Shown here: positions 1 to 7,995 of the stretch, piece by piece
Layout: each line of letters starts with the position of its first letter
How positions within the stretch are numbered: the first letter of the stretch is position 1
Assembly (NCBI RefSeq): GCF_002904335.1
Contig: NZ_PPHF01000074.1
Location: forward strand, 372,001-436,000
Direction of reading: 5' to 3'
From: Amycolatopsis sp. CA-126428
GTDB lineage: Bacteria; Actinomycetota; Actinomycetes; Mycobacteriales; Pseudonocardiaceae
Length of the DNA stretch: 64,000 bases
Translations under genes and position numbers: made by a program
The notes under the pieces: generated by a model
What the model was told of the DNA's origin: nothing
What the model saw: the letters and a program-made list of their open reading frames with translations, nothing else
Database searches by the model: none

Positions 1-48
1 GCGTCCCGGTCCGGCCGGTGTTCTCACCGGGGTGGCGGCGCTGAGGAC

Positions 49-73
49 GTTTCGTGTCTTCGGCGACGGGGTA
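49..73 (+). promoter_or_regulatory. Sigma-B/F-type stress promoter
   Basis: GTTT at 49-52 is followed about 16 bases later by GGGTA at 69-73. This is the GTTT-N(15-17)-GGGTA pattern of actinobacterial SigB/SigF promoters. It lies 46 bases upstream of a STAS-domain gene, the kind of gene that controls such sigma factors, so autoregulation is plausible. The match is by eye only. Confidence 0.5.
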
Positions 74-118
74 GAAGGGTGATCACTCGACGCTGATTTC
101 CGTGGAAGGAGCCCCTCG

Positions 119-481
119 ATGAGCGCCGCCGACCTGTCCGCGCTGCTGCTGTCTGCGAAGACCGCGGAGCCCCGTCCGGGAACGCTGCGGGTCACGGTCA
201 CCGGCGAGATCGACATGGTGACGCGCTCACGGCTCGACGAGGAACTCGACCGCGCGGTCGCGGCGGCCCCGCGGCGGCTGGTGGTCGACCTGCTGGGCGT
301 GGGTTTCTGCGGCGTGACGGGCATTGCGTCGCTGGGCCGCCTGCGGGCTCGCTGTGCCGATGCGGGGATCGACCTGGCGCTGAAGCCGTCCGGTGTGGTG
401 CGGCGGGCCTTGGACCTCGCCGCGGTCGCCCCGCTGTTCCGGCTGGAAGGACGGCCGGAGCCGCAGCTCATCGCCCGGTGA
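119..481 (+). CDS. STAS-domain anti-sigma factor antagonist-like protein
   Basis: A 120-residue protein that is essentially one STAS domain, the fold of SpoIIAA/RsbV anti-anti-sigma factors, which release sigma factors by binding an anti-sigma kinase in the cytoplasm. It has the core VTGEID strand, a VVDLLGV strand and the helix after the loop. The loop that normally reads D-S-S/T-G carries the phosphorylated residue; here it reads G-V-T-G, so only the threonine could be an acceptor. The ATG follows GAAGGAG at good spacing. The 3' end overlaps the convergent SARP gene by 14 bases. No anti-sigma kinase is visible nearby, so the partner is unknown. Confidence 0.8.
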   Translation: MSAADLSALLLSAKTAEPRPGTLRVTVTGEIDMVTRSRLDEELDRAVAAAPRRLVVDLLGVGFCGVTGIASLGRLRARCADAGIDLALKPSGVVRRALDLAAVAPLFRLEGRPEPQLIAR

Positions 482-2588
482 CGGCCGGCCCGGTGAACGT
501 GCGCGCTTCTTCGTCCGCGGCGGCCCGCTCGCGGTCCGCGGCCGCCGGGTCGCCCGGACCCCCGCGGCGGAGCAGCGCCTCGGCGTGCCGGCGGCGCGAA
601 AACACCACCGCGGGCCAGTGGGCCAGCGCGAGGTTGTGCCGTACCGCGGCCCGCAGGTGCGTCACCGCCCGGTCCGGGTCGCCGGCCGTGAGGGCCGTGG
701 TCCCGAGCGGGTGGTGGACCGAGCCGAAACACGCGATGCCCAAGCTCGCCATCGCCGGCAGCTGCGCGAACGGCGCCAGCAGCTCGTGGATCCGCGCCGC
801 CGTCGGCCGATCGTCGAGCAGGTAGGCCGTTTCCGCGGCGCCGCACAGCGAAGTCAGCCAGGTGCTCGACCGCGGCAACGCACCCAGGTCCTCGCCGCAC
901 AGCCGCGCCAGCGCGCCCGCGGCCGTGCGGCGGTCCCCGGCCGAGGCCGCGGCCACGGCGAGCGCCGCGTAGTACGAGTTGTCGATCGGGCTGAGCGTCG
1001 GTGAGTGCATCAGGCCGTCCAGCACCGGCACCAGCTCGCCGAGCCGGCCCTGGAACCACCGGATCGCCACCAGCTGCGCGCCGTACCAGCCGAGTGCGTC
1101 GAAGTCGCCGGCCGCCTGGCCGACCTCGGCGCAGGCCTGCGCCCCGGCCTCGGCCTCGCCGAACCGGCCGGCGCGGATGGCCAGCATGACCTTGAGCGCG
1201 TCGGCCACGAAGCCCGCCGCCAGGTGCTTGCGCTCGGCCAGCAGGTCGTCGAGCTCGCCGAGCCGCCGCTCGGCGTGCCGGTCGCCGGCCAGGAACAGGT
1301 CGACGGTGTCCCACAGCACGCCCATCACCAGGTCGGTGCGCCGTCCCGTGCGGCCGCTCACCCCGACCAGCTCCGTCGCGAGGGTGTACCGCAGCCGCGT
1401 GTGGTCCGGGCCGAGCAGGCAGTGGTGGGCCAGGCTCAGCGCCTCGGCGTGCGCGACCGGGTCGCCCGCCGCCCGCGTCCGCTCGGCCGCCGCGAGGACG
1501 CGGTCGTGGGTGCCCGCTTCGTAGTCCAGTTCGGCCGCGAGCCGGACCTGGAGCCGGTGACCCAGCGTGGAGCCGGGATCGACCTGCTCCAGCGCGTGCC
1601 GCAGCCGCGTCAGCAGCGACGCCGCCGCGACGGCCGTCCGGTGCTCGTGCACCCACACCCCGCCCAGGCCGAGGGCGGCGCGGGCGAGCGCGACGGCGTC
1701 CCCGGCCCGCTCGGCCCGGACGTAGGCGCTTTCGAAGTGTTCCCGGCCGGTCCGGAGGTCGCCGTCCTCGAGCAGCGCGTGTTCGCCCGCGGCGAGGGCG
1801 TCGTCGGGGGCGGTCACCACCGCCGTCGCGCGGGTGGCGAGCAGGGCCGGGTCCTGGGCGAGCACCTGACGGTGCACCTGCGCCAGCACCGGCGACGGCT
1901 CCACCCCGGCCGCGGTGATCAAGCCGTGCCGGGCCCGGCGGAACGCCTCCAGCGCGTCACTCTGCCGCCCGGCCCGGTAGAACGCCGTCATCAGCTGCGC
2001 CCACAGCCGTTCGTGGCCGGGGAACGCGGCGGTCAGCGCCTCCAGTTCGGCGATCAGCCCGGTGTCCTCGCCGATCGCGAGGTCGGCGTCGATCCGGTCC
2101 TGAACGGCGTTGTGGCGCAGCCGGTCGAGCCGCATCCCCTCCGCGGCCAGGGTTTCCACGTCGCCGAACTCCTCGTAGGCGGCGTGGCCGCGCCACAGGG
2201 CCAGCGCGGCGGTCAGCCGTTCCCGGGCGGCGGCGGGCTCCCCGGCGGCCAGCACCCGCCGTCCGTCGGTGGCGAGCCCTTCGAACCGCGCGGCGTCGAG
2301 GGCGTCGGCCGCCAGGTGCAGGACGTAGCCCGGCGGCCGGGTCACGATCGCGCCGGAACCCACCGTGCCGCGCAGCCGGGAGAGGTACGTCCGCACGGTC
2401 CGGCCGGCGTGCGCGGGCGCCTCCTCACCCCACAGCGCGCGGCCCAGCGCGGCGACGCTGACCACCCGGCCCGCCTCCGCCGCCAGCACCGCCAGCAGGG
2501 TCCGCAGGCGCGGCCCCCCGACGTCGCGCGGCTCGCCGTCCAGCCGCACTTCGAACGGTCCCAGCACCCCGAGGTCCACCCCGCCCAT
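468..2588 (-). CDS. SARP/BTAD-family transcriptional regulator
   Basis: A 706-residue regulator. Residues about 4-95 form an OmpR-type winged helix (VLGPFEVRLDGE start, ending in the PPGYVLHL wing). Residues about 96-245 form the bacterial transcriptional activator domain (FPGHERLWAQLM, then ALEAFRRAR). The rest is alpha-helical, TPR-like sequence without an obvious P-loop, so this is not the NB-ARC (AfsR-like) class. The ATG at 2588 was chosen because GGAGGGG lies just upstream and the winged helix starts four codons later; the frame stays open further upstream but that part has no domain. SARPs usually activate secondary-metabolite or secreted-enzyme genes; the target is unknown. Confidence 0.85.
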   Translation of the reverse strand: MGGVDLGVLGPFEVRLDGEPRDVGGPRLRTLLAVLAAEAGRVVSVAALGRALWGEEAPAHAGRTVRTYLSRLRGTVGSGAIVTRPPGYVLHLAADALDAARFEGLATDGRRVLAAGEPAAARERLTAALALWRGHAAYEEFGDVETLAAEGMRLDRLRHNAVQDRIDADLAIGEDTGLIAELEALTAAFPGHERLWAQLMTAFYRAGRQSDALEAFRRARHGLITAAGVEPSPVLAQVHRQVLAQDPALLATRATAVVTAPDDALAAGEHALLEDGDLRTGREHFESAYVRAERAGDAVALARAALGLGGVWVHEHRTAVAAASLLTRLRHALEQVDPGSTLGHRLQVRLAAELDYEAGTHDRVLAAAERTRAAGDPVAHAEALSLAHHCLLGPDHTRLRYTLATELVGVSGRTGRRTDLVMGVLWDTVDLFLAGDRHAERRLGELDDLLAERKHLAAGFVADALKVMLAIRAGRFGEAEAGAQACAEVGQAAGDFDALGWYGAQLVAIRWFQGRLGELVPVLDGLMHSPTLSPIDNSYYAALAVAAASAGDRRTAAGALARLCGEDLGALPRSSTWLTSLCGAAETAYLLDDRPTAARIHELLAPFAQLPAMASLGIACFGSVHHPLGTTALTAGDPDRAVTHLRAAVRHNLALAHWPAVVFSRRRHAEALLRRGGPGDPAAADRERAAADEEARTFTGPAVTGR

Positions 2589-2682
2589 GCCCGCCCCTCC
2601 GCGACGCGGGTATCCCGCGCGCTTCGGCGTACAGGAGCGGGCCGCGCCGCCCGGGATACGTCCGACGCCCAAGTAAACCTCC

Positions 2683-2711
2683 GTCGACGAACTGTCGATC
2701 GACTGTCGACG
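2683..2711. promoter_or_regulatory. Direct repeats with 11-bp period, candidate SARP binding site
   Basis: GTCGA occurs at 2683, 2694 and 2705, exactly 11 bp apart. Read on the minus strand these are heptamers TCGACAG, TCGACAG and TCGACGG separated by 4 bp. Heptamer repeats with 11-bp period are the known SARP recognition pattern. The site lies between the SARP gene (start 2588, minus) and a secreted-protein gene (start 2780, plus), so it could serve either. Confidence 0.5.
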
Positions 2712-2779
2712 GGCGCTGCGAGGCTCGCCCGGCGCGGACCGGGAGCGTCCGCGGCCACCGGTTCTTCGGGAGGAAGTCC

Positions 2780-3223
2780 ATGAAACGCATGATTCGGGGT
2801 CTCGCACCGGTTTTCGCCCTCGCGGCGACGGGGGCGGCGGTGCTGGCGGGCGCGCCGGCGGCGACCGCGGCGCCGGCGCACAGCGCAGCGGTCCTCGAGG
2901 TGAAAAGCGCCACGTGGGGCCAGTTGCACGCCGGCGACTGCGAGCAGGACAACGGCACCATGGTGATCCGGTCGGACGGCACGGGTGACTGGAGCGCGAC
3001 GACGCTGACGTTCCAGACGCACTCCGGCGACGTCTGGCACTCCAGCTTCGACTTCAAGACCACGGCCGGGACGCAGCTGTTCTCCGCGGGCACGTTCGAC
3101 AGCCCGCGGATGAACGACGGCAACCCGCCGCCGCGCTACTTCTGGACGAAGCACTTCACTTACGACGCGTCGCTCTTCGGCGCTGTCAACATCTTCAAGA
3201 CCATTCAGCACTCGAGCTGCTGA
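2780..3223 (+). CDS. Small secreted protein of unknown function (possibly DUF6294-like)
   Basis: A 147-residue protein with a clear Sec signal peptide: basic MKRMIR, a hydrophobic core, and a likely cut after ATAAPA near residue 33. The mature part of about 114 residues has W, GDC, a GTMVIRSDGTGDW strand and a C-terminal Cys. Two Cys in the mature part could form a disulfide. The pattern W..L..GDC...GT and the late FW segment recall DUF6294 secreted proteins, but I cannot confirm that. GGGAGGAAGTCC precedes the ATG. It is divergent from the SARP gene with the 11-bp repeats between them, so it may be a SARP target. Confidence 0.75.
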   Translation: MKRMIRGLAPVFALAATGAAVLAGAPAATAAPAHSAAVLEVKSATWGQLHAGDCEQDNGTMVIRSDGTGDWSATTLTFQTHSGDVWHSSFDFKTTAGTQLFSAGTFDSPRMNDGNPPPRYFWTKHFTYDASLFGAVNIFKTIQHSSC

Positions 3224-3247
3224 CGGCGGGGTGAGAGCCGCCCCGGG

Positions 3248-3595
3248 TCACGGTGCGCCGGGACCCAGGGCGGTGCCCGCCACGGCCCCGCCGGGGCGGG
3301 GTTCCTTGAGTTCGACGAACATCGCGTGCGACGGCGTGCCGCCGACGTTCTCGCCCGAGTGCTCCTGGGCCGCGACCCAGCGCACCGCGCCGGCGGGCAG
3401 CTCCACGCCGACCTCACGGTCGCCGGCGGAGATCCGGCGGCTGAACGCGCTCAGCGTGACCATCACCGTGTCGGGGTGCCGGTGCGGCGCGGTCCGATCG
3501 CCGGGGACGTCCTGGTACTCCAGGACCCGCACCCGCTCGTTTTCGAAGACCACCCGGTACAGCTCGGGATTCGTTTCGGCCGGGTCACCGGTCAT
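3248..3595 (-). CDS. Small cupin-domain protein
   Basis: A 115-residue single-domain cupin. VLEYQDVPGDRTAPHRHPDTV contains the P-H-R-H metal-binding motif of cupin motif 1, and EHSGENVGGTPSHAMFVELK gives the second His-containing strand. The ATG was chosen because GAAGGAG lies seven bases upstream; the frame stays open for another 60 codons but overlaps the TetR gene. Enzyme activity cannot be assigned; many such proteins bind small metabolites or act as isomerases. It is divergent from a TetR regulator with only 37 bases between the two starts, so it is the likely target of that regulator. Confidence 0.75.
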   Translation of the reverse strand: MTGDPAETNPELYRVVFENERVRVLEYQDVPGDRTAPHRHPDTVMVTLSAFSRRISAGDREVGVELPAGAVRWVAAQEHSGENVGGTPSHAMFVELKEPRPGGAVAGTALGPGAP

Positions 3596-3620
3596 GGCGG
3601 CCTCCTTCGTGGGATTTGAG

Positions 3621-3636
3621 TACCATGATGGCATGG
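3621..3636 (+). promoter_or_regulatory. -10 element and inverted repeat at TetR start codon
   Basis: TACCAT at 3621-3626 fits an actinobacterial -10 box and ends six bases before the ATG at 3633, so the TetR mRNA is probably leaderless. CCATG-ATGG-CATGG at 3623-3636 is an inverted repeat overlapping the -10 box and the start codon, a natural autorepressor site. Confidence 0.4.
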
Positions 3637-4223
3637 ATGTCCCGTACGAGTCCACGGGCCGGAGCCGGCAGAAGGGGCGGACGCGGGCGGCCCTGGTCGC
3701 CGCGGCGCACGAACTGCTCGCGAACGGCGTCTCACCGACGGTCGAGGACGCCGCCGAGGCGGCCGGGATCTCCCGCACCACGTCCTACCGCTACTTCCCG
3801 AACCAGCGCGAGTTGCTGCTGGCGGCGTACCCGGAGATCCAGGACGACGCGGGCCTGCTGCCCGCGGACGCGCCCGCCGACCCGGTCGCGCGCCTCGACC
3901 TGGTGATGCGGGCGTTCATCGAATTCACGCTGCGCTGGGAGCCTCAGCTGCGCGCGCAGCTGAGGCTGTCGCTGGAGCCCGGCGCGCCGCAGCCGGTGCT
4001 GCGGCGCGGCCGGGCGATCCGCTGGATCGAGGAGGCACTGGCCCCGCTCGCGGACACGCTCGACGTCCACGCCCTGGCGGTGGCGATCCGCTCGGCGACG
4101 GGCATCGAGTCCCTGGTCTGGCTGACCGACATCGGCGGCCTCGACCGCGCCCGGGCGGCCGAGGTCCTGGCCGGTTCGGCCCGCGCGATCCTGCGCGCGG
4201 CCCTCGACCCGGCGGCTAGCTGA
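3633..4223 (+). CDS. TetR-family transcriptional regulator
   Basis: A 196-residue TetR repressor. The N-terminal helix-turn-helix spans about residues 12-58 (VEDAAEAAGISRTTSYRYF, the canonical recognition helix with YRYFPNQREL). The C-terminal ligand domain is alpha-helical and gives no hint of the ligand. The start chosen has no Shine-Dalgarno but has a -10 box six bases upstream, consistent with a leaderless mRNA. It is divergent from the cupin gene and overlaps the convergent secreted-protein gene by 8 bases. Confidence 0.85.
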   Translation: MDVPYESTGRSRQKGRTRAALVAAAHELLANGVSPTVEDAAEAAGISRTTSYRYFPNQRELLLAAYPEIQDDAGLLPADAPADPVARLDLVMRAFIEFTLRWEPQLRAQLRLSLEPGAPQPVLRRGRAIRWIEEALAPLADTLDVHALAVAIRSATGIESLVWLTDIGGLDRARAAEVLAGSARAILRAALDPAAS

Positions 4224-4635
4224 TCGGCACCGTCGCGGTGCAGGACGCCGAGCCGTTGTCGAACGTCGCCGCCGCGGTGCCCATGGCCGTGGCCGGCAAG
4301 GTGGTGGTCGTCGGCATGGCGAAGTTCGTGTTCCCGGTCGTCGACGACGACTGCGAGTACACCGTGTGCGTCGTCGATCCGGTGCGGTACGAAATCCGCA
4401 GGGAGACCTTGCCCGCGACGTCGCCGATGTACGGCCCCGACGTGGTGTACCCGCCGACCACGCGGTAGTCGAAGCCGACGGCCTCGTAGCGCAGGGTCAA
4501 CCTGCCGCTGAAGTCGCCGGCGTGGCAGAGGGCCGTCCGCTGGATGGTCGCCGCCGCCTCGGCCGTGGCCGGAACCGTCGTGCCGGCCAGCAGCGCCCCC
4601 AGCGCCACCAGCCCGGCCTGTACCGCAGTCTTCAT
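4216..4635 (-). CDS. Small secreted protein, function unknown
   Basis: A 139-residue protein with a Sec signal peptide (MKTAVQAG, hydrophobic core, cut near ATAEAAA around residue 28). The mature part is rich in Thr, Ser and Gly and predicted to be beta-rich, with two Cys (in TALCHAG and SASCTAT) that bracket it and could form a disulfide. It resembles the many small exported beta-sandwich proteins of actinomycetes; I recognise no family. GGGAGGAAGAA precedes the ATG. Confidence 0.75.
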   Translation of the reverse strand: MKTAVQAGLVALGALLAGTTVPATAEAAATIQRTALCHAGDFSGRLTLRYEAVGFDYRVVGGYTTSGPYIGDVAGKVSLRISYRTGSTTHTVYSQSSSTTGNTNFAMPTTTTLPATAMGTAAATFDNGSASCTATVPIS

Positions 4636-4695
4636 TTCTTCCTCCCGCTGGCTTCGCCGGCATCCTGCCCGGTTCCGCTTCCGTTCCGCTTCCCT

Positions 4696-5556
4696 TCACG
4701 CGGTCGTGCGCACCAGCAGGACCGGGCAGGCGGCGTGGTGCAGGAGGGCCTGCCCGGTGGAGCCGAGCAGCAGCCCGGGGAACCCGCCGCGGCCGCGGTC
4801 GCCGAGAACGACCAGCTGGGCGGTGGCGCTGCGCTCGACCAGTTCCTTCCGCGGGTGCGCGTGCACGACGATCTGCTCGACCGCGACATCGCCGGTGTCG
4901 TGGGCGTCCACCCGCTCGCCGAGGAGCCGGCGCCCCGCCTCGGTGACGCACCGGGGGTCCCGGTGCGGCGGCGGGCTGTCCGCCCACGCGTGCAGGACCA
5001 CCAGCGGCGCGCGGCGGGCGCGGGCTTCGGTGAGCGCGGTCGCCAGGACCCGGGCACCGGCTTCGCTGCCGTCGACGCCGGTGACCACCGGCCGGTCGGC
5101 CGCGCCGGGTTCGTCCCAGCTGTCCCCGCGGACGACGACGGTGTCGCAGCGGGCGTGGGTGCCGACCGCCGCGGCGACCGACCCCGCGAGCAGGCTGGTG
5201 AGCCGGCCGTGCCCGGTGGACCCGACGACGAGCAGCGCGGCCGACCGCGACGCCTCGATCAGGGCTTGGGCGGCGCGGTCGGGATCGAGCCGGGTGGCCG
5301 CGCCGGGGACCCCCTGCGCGGCGGCGAGCTCCTGCGCGGTCCGCAGCGCCCGCCGCCCCCGGGCGCGCAGGGCGTCGACCATCTCTTCGGGCGGCGGCAC
5401 GACTCCGCCGGTGAGCAGGGCCGGCACGTCGAGGGCGTGCACGACCTCCAGCGGCGCGGCCCGCAGCCGGGCGGTCCGCGCGGCCCAGCGGACGGCATCG
5501 AGCGACTCGGCCGACCCGTCCACCCCGGCAACGATCGGCAATCCGGCGGCGGTCAC
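4696..5556 (-). CDS. Universal stress protein, two tandem Usp domains
   Basis: About 286 residues forming two UspA folds. Each carries the ATP-binding motif G-2x-G-9x-G-(S/T): GSTGHGRLTSLLAGS in the first domain and GDRGRGGFPGLLLGST in the second. ATP-binding Usp proteins help cells survive hypoxia, starvation and redox stress in the cytoplasm. The GTG at 5556 lies just before the first conserved strand (IVAGVDGS), but the GGAG lies too close for normal spacing, so a TTG twelve bases inside is a possible alternative. Frames further upstream run into the 21-bp repeat array and are not credible as protein. Confidence 0.85.
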   Translation of the reverse strand: MTAAGLPIVAGVDGSAESLDAVRWAARTARLRAAPLEVVHALDVPALLTGGVVPPPEEMVDALRARGRRALRTAQELAAAQGVPGAATRLDPDRAAQALIEASRSAALLVVGSTGHGRLTSLLAGSVAAAVGTHARCDTVVVRGDSWDEPGAADRPVVTGVDGSEAGARVLATALTEARARRAPLVVLHAWADSPPPHRDPRCVTEAGRRLLGERVDAHDTGDVAVEQIVVHAHPRKELVERSATAQLVVLGDRGRGGFPGLLLGSTGQALLHHAACPVLLVRTTA

Positions 5557-5607
5557 CTCCAGACTGTAGGCCCGCCGCCCACCCCGGGACCGGAATTCCC
5601 CGGGCAA

Positions 5608-5802
5608 CTCACGTACCCAGCCGGTCGGCTCGCGTACCCCGACGGTCGGCCCGCGTACCCGGAGAGTCGGCCCGCGTACCCGGAGAGTCGGCTGGACATT
5701 CACCTCGGTTCCGATCGGGCCGACCCCTCAGGACGCAGGCCGACCGTCCAGGTACGCGAGCCGACCGTCCAGGTACGCGAGTCGTCCGGCTGGGTACGCA
5801 TG
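5608..5802. repeat. Inverted array of degenerate 21-bp repeats (array A)
   Basis: Four direct 21-bp units lie at 5608-5628, 5629-5649, 5650-5670 and 5671-5691 (core GCGTACCC then GTCGG). Inverted units lie at about 5720-5739 (degenerate), 5740-5760, 5761-5781 and 5782-5802 (core CCGACCGTCC then GGTACGCGAG). The array fills the space between the divergent Usp and prepilin peptidase genes. Units differ by a few bases each. It is related to array B at 8.0 kb. Function unknown. Confidence 0.85.
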
Positions 5803-5873
5803 TTGTCCGGTCGCGGGGCGGGGCCGGGTCGGGCAAGATCTGCGGCGGTCGTTCCCCCTGACGAAGGAGCCCG

Positions 5874-6653
5874 ATGGCGGTGCTGGCGGTGGCCGCGGCG
5901 GTGCTCGGCCTGCTCGTCGGGTCGTTCCTCAACGTCGTGATCCACCGCGTGCCGCGCGGCGAGTCGGTCGTCCGCCCGCCGTCGCACTGCCCGGGCTGCG
6001 GGCAGACGATCAAAGCCCGGCACAACGTCCCCGTCTTCGGCTGGCTCGTCCTGCGCGGCCGGTGCGCGGGCTGCGGTGCCCGGATCAGCGTCCGGTACCC
6101 GCTGGTCGAGCTCGGCACCGCCGTGCTGTTCGCGCTGCTGGCCCTGCGGCTCGACCCGCCGGACCTGCCCGCGTTCCTCTACTTCGGCGCGATCGGGATC
6201 GCCCTCGCCCTGATCGACCTCGACTGCCGCCGCCTGCCGGACGCCATCGTGCTGCCGTCGTACCCGGTCCTCGTCCTCCTGCTGACGGCGTCGGCCTGGT
6301 GGCGCGGCGACTGGTGGTCCCTGGCCCGCGCCGGGATCGGCGGCGCCGCGCTGTTCGGCTTCTACCTCGTCCTCGCCCTGGCGTACCCGGCGGGCATGGG
6401 CTTCGGTGACGTCAAGCTCGCGGGCCTCCTCGGCGGGATCCTCGCCTACCTGTCCTGGCCGGCCCTGCTCATCGGGGCGTTCGGCGGGTTCCTGCTCGGC
6501 GCGGTCGCCGGCGTCGTCGTGCTGGCGAGCGGCCGGGGCGGCCGCAAGACGGCGCTGCCGTTCGGGCCGTTCATGATCGCCGCCGCGCTGCTGGCGATCT
6601 TCGCGGCCGGCCCGCTCGGCCAGGCCTACCAGCGGCTGACCGGCCTGGCCTGA
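5874..6653 (+). CDS. Prepilin/type IV leader peptidase (A24 family)
   Basis: A 259-residue polytopic membrane aspartyl protease that cleaves the leader of type IV pilin-like proteins and may N-methylate them. It has the N-terminal GSFLNVVIHRVP motif, two CxxC pairs (CPGC and CAGC) of the zinc-binding cytoplasmic loop, and both catalytic Asp regions: LIDLDCRRLPD and GFGDVKL. About seven hydrophobic segments follow. GAAGGAG precedes the ATG. No pilin or tad genes are in the window, so it probably serves substrates encoded elsewhere. Confidence 0.9.
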   Translation: MAVLAVAAAVLGLLVGSFLNVVIHRVPRGESVVRPPSHCPGCGQTIKARHNVPVFGWLVLRGRCAGCGARISVRYPLVELGTAVLFALLALRLDPPDLPAFLYFGAIGIALALIDLDCRRLPDAIVLPSYPVLVLLLTASAWWRGDWWSLARAGIGGAALFGFYLVLALAYPAGMGFGDVKLAGLLGGILAYLSWPALLIGAFGGFLLGAVAGVVVLASGRGGRKTALPFGPFMIAAALLAIFAAGPLGQAYQRLTGLA

Positions 6654-6657
6654 GCGG

Positions 6658-6945
6658 TCACCGGTTCCCCGACCAGCTCAGCACCGACACCTGACGCGCT
6701 CCCGCCGCCGGATTCGTCGGGTCACCGTCCACATAGGCCACCCGCGCCCGGGCCGACGGCGTCCCGGACGGCGCGCGACGAAGCCCTGCACGCAGAACCG
6801 GTTGCCGGAGTCGTCGCGCCGTGAGGCGTCGTTCGGGGTGGACAGGCTCAGCGGGATCAACGCGCTCCCCGCCGGACCGAGTCCGCCCGGAACCATCCAC
6901 CTTGGACAGAGTGGTGGCCGTGTCGGTGAGGCCAACGGTCGTTGC
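6658..6945 (-). pseudogene. Possible frameshifted gene remnant
   Basis: On the minus strand the protein-like reading moves between frames: TVGLTDTATTLSKVDGSGR, then (other frame) AGSALIPLSLSTPNDAS and GNRFCVQGF, then (back again) TPSARARVAYVDGDPTNP to a stop at 6658-6660. No single frame gives a credible protein, and no start or Shine-Dalgarno is visible. The pieces look like the C-terminal part of one secreted or surface protein broken by two frameshifts. I do not recognise the family. It could instead be non-coding spacer. Confidence 0.35.
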
Positions 6946-6952
6946 GCCTTAT

Positions 6953-6981
6953 TTGAACACGTTCAACTCTTGGGGTACCGT
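6953..6981 (+). promoter_or_regulatory. Promoter with TetR-type operator over the -35 box
   Basis: TTGAAC (6953-6958) and TACCGT (6976-6981) form a -35/-10 pair with a 17-bp spacer. The -35 hexamer is one arm of TTGAAC-AC-GTTCAA (6953-6966), a symmetric site of the type many TetR regulators use. GAAGGGGG and the ATG of the epimerase gene follow. No cognate regulator is adjacent. Confidence 0.55.
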
Positions 6982-7010
6982 GAGAGCCAGCGAAGTGCGA
7001 AGGGGGATGC

Positions 7011-7979
7011 ATGAAGATCGTGATTCCGGGCGGCACCGGGCACCTCGGCCGAGTGCTGGGCCGCGCGATGGCCGGTCAGGGGCACGAGGTCGTGGTGCTG
7101 ACCAGGCGGGAGTCGCGCGCGGAGCCGGGGGTGCGCCACGTCCGCTGGGACGGCCGCGGCCCGGGCCCGTGGACGGCGGAGGTCGACGGCAGCGACGTCG
7201 TGCTCAACCTGGCCGGACGGTCGGTGAACTGCCGGTACACCCCGGCGAACCTGCGCGAGATGCTGAACTCCCGCGTCGACTCGGCGAGGGTGGTCGGCGG
7301 CGCGATCGCCCACGCGGCCCGCCCGCCGAAGGTGTGGCTGCAGATGAGCACGGCGACGATCTACGCGCACAGGTTCGACGCCCCGAACGACGAAACCACC
7401 GGAATTCTCGGCGGCGACGAGCCGGACGTGCCGGCCTACTGGTCCTACAGCGTCGACATCGCCAAGGCCTGGGAGCGCGAGCAGCGCCTGGCGGCCACCC
7501 CGGACACGCGCAAGGTGGCGCTGCGCGCGGCGATGGTGATGAGCCCGGAACCCGGCGGAGCGCTGGCGATGCTCCTGCGCTTGACGCGCCTGGGCCTGGC
7601 CGGCCCGGTCGCGGGCGGCGGCCAGTACATGTCGTGGATCCACGAGGAGGACATGATCCGGGCGATCGAGTTCCTCATCGAGCACGACGAGCTGAGCGGG
7701 CCGGTGAACCTGGCGGCCCCGGAGCCATTGCCGTACGCCGAATTCCTCCGCGCTCTGCGCTCGGCGGCGGGGGTGCCGGTGGGTCTGCCCGCGACGAAGT
7801 GGATGGCGGAGATCGGTGCGTTCGTGCTGCGCAGCGACACGGAGCTGCTGTTGAAGAGCCGCCGCGTGGTCCCGGGCAGGTTGCGCGAGGCGGGGTTCGA
7901 GTTCAGGTACCCGGAGTGGCCGGCCGCGGCCGAGGAGTTGGTGCGGCGGTCGCGGGAGCCGGTGAAGACGGTCAGCTGA
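7011..7979 (+). CDS. TIGR01777-family NAD(P)-dependent epimerase/reductase
   Basis: A 322-residue extended SDR. It has the N-terminal dinucleotide motif GGTGHLG, the family-typical DVVLNLAGRSV strand, the STATIY active-site strand and the C-terminal PGRLREAGF segment that defines TIGR01777 (DUF1731 region). The usual catalytic Tyr-x-x-x-Lys of SDRs is not obvious, which is common in this family. Substrates are unknown; E. coli YfcH and plant relatives belong here. GAAGGGGG lies four bases before the ATG. It is monocistronic behind a promoter carrying a TTGAAC palindrome. Confidence 0.85.
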   Translation: MKIVIPGGTGHLGRVLGRAMAGQGHEVVVLTRRESRAEPGVRHVRWDGRGPGPWTAEVDGSDVVLNLAGRSVNCRYTPANLREMLNSRVDSARVVGGAIAHAARPPKVWLQMSTATIYAHRFDAPNDETTGILGGDEPDVPAYWSYSVDIAKAWEREQRLAATPDTRKVALRAAMVMSPEPGGALAMLLRLTRLGLAGPVAGGGQYMSWIHEEDMIRAIEFLIEHDELSGPVNLAAPEPLPYAEFLRALRSAAGVPVGLPATKWMAEIGAFVLRSDTELLLKSRRVVPGRLREAGFEFRYPEWPAAAEELVRRSREPVKTVS

Positions 7980-7995
7980 GCCCGGCACCCGTTGG

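Noticed and set aside
1005..2783. 592-codon plus-strand frame opposite the SARP gene
   Set aside because: Gln/Arg/Gly-rich antisense shadow; the SARP domains are unambiguous on the other strand.
5608..5802. 21-bp repeat arrays as CRISPR
   Set aside because: Units are contiguous, degenerate and partly inverted, with no unique spacers and no cas genes.
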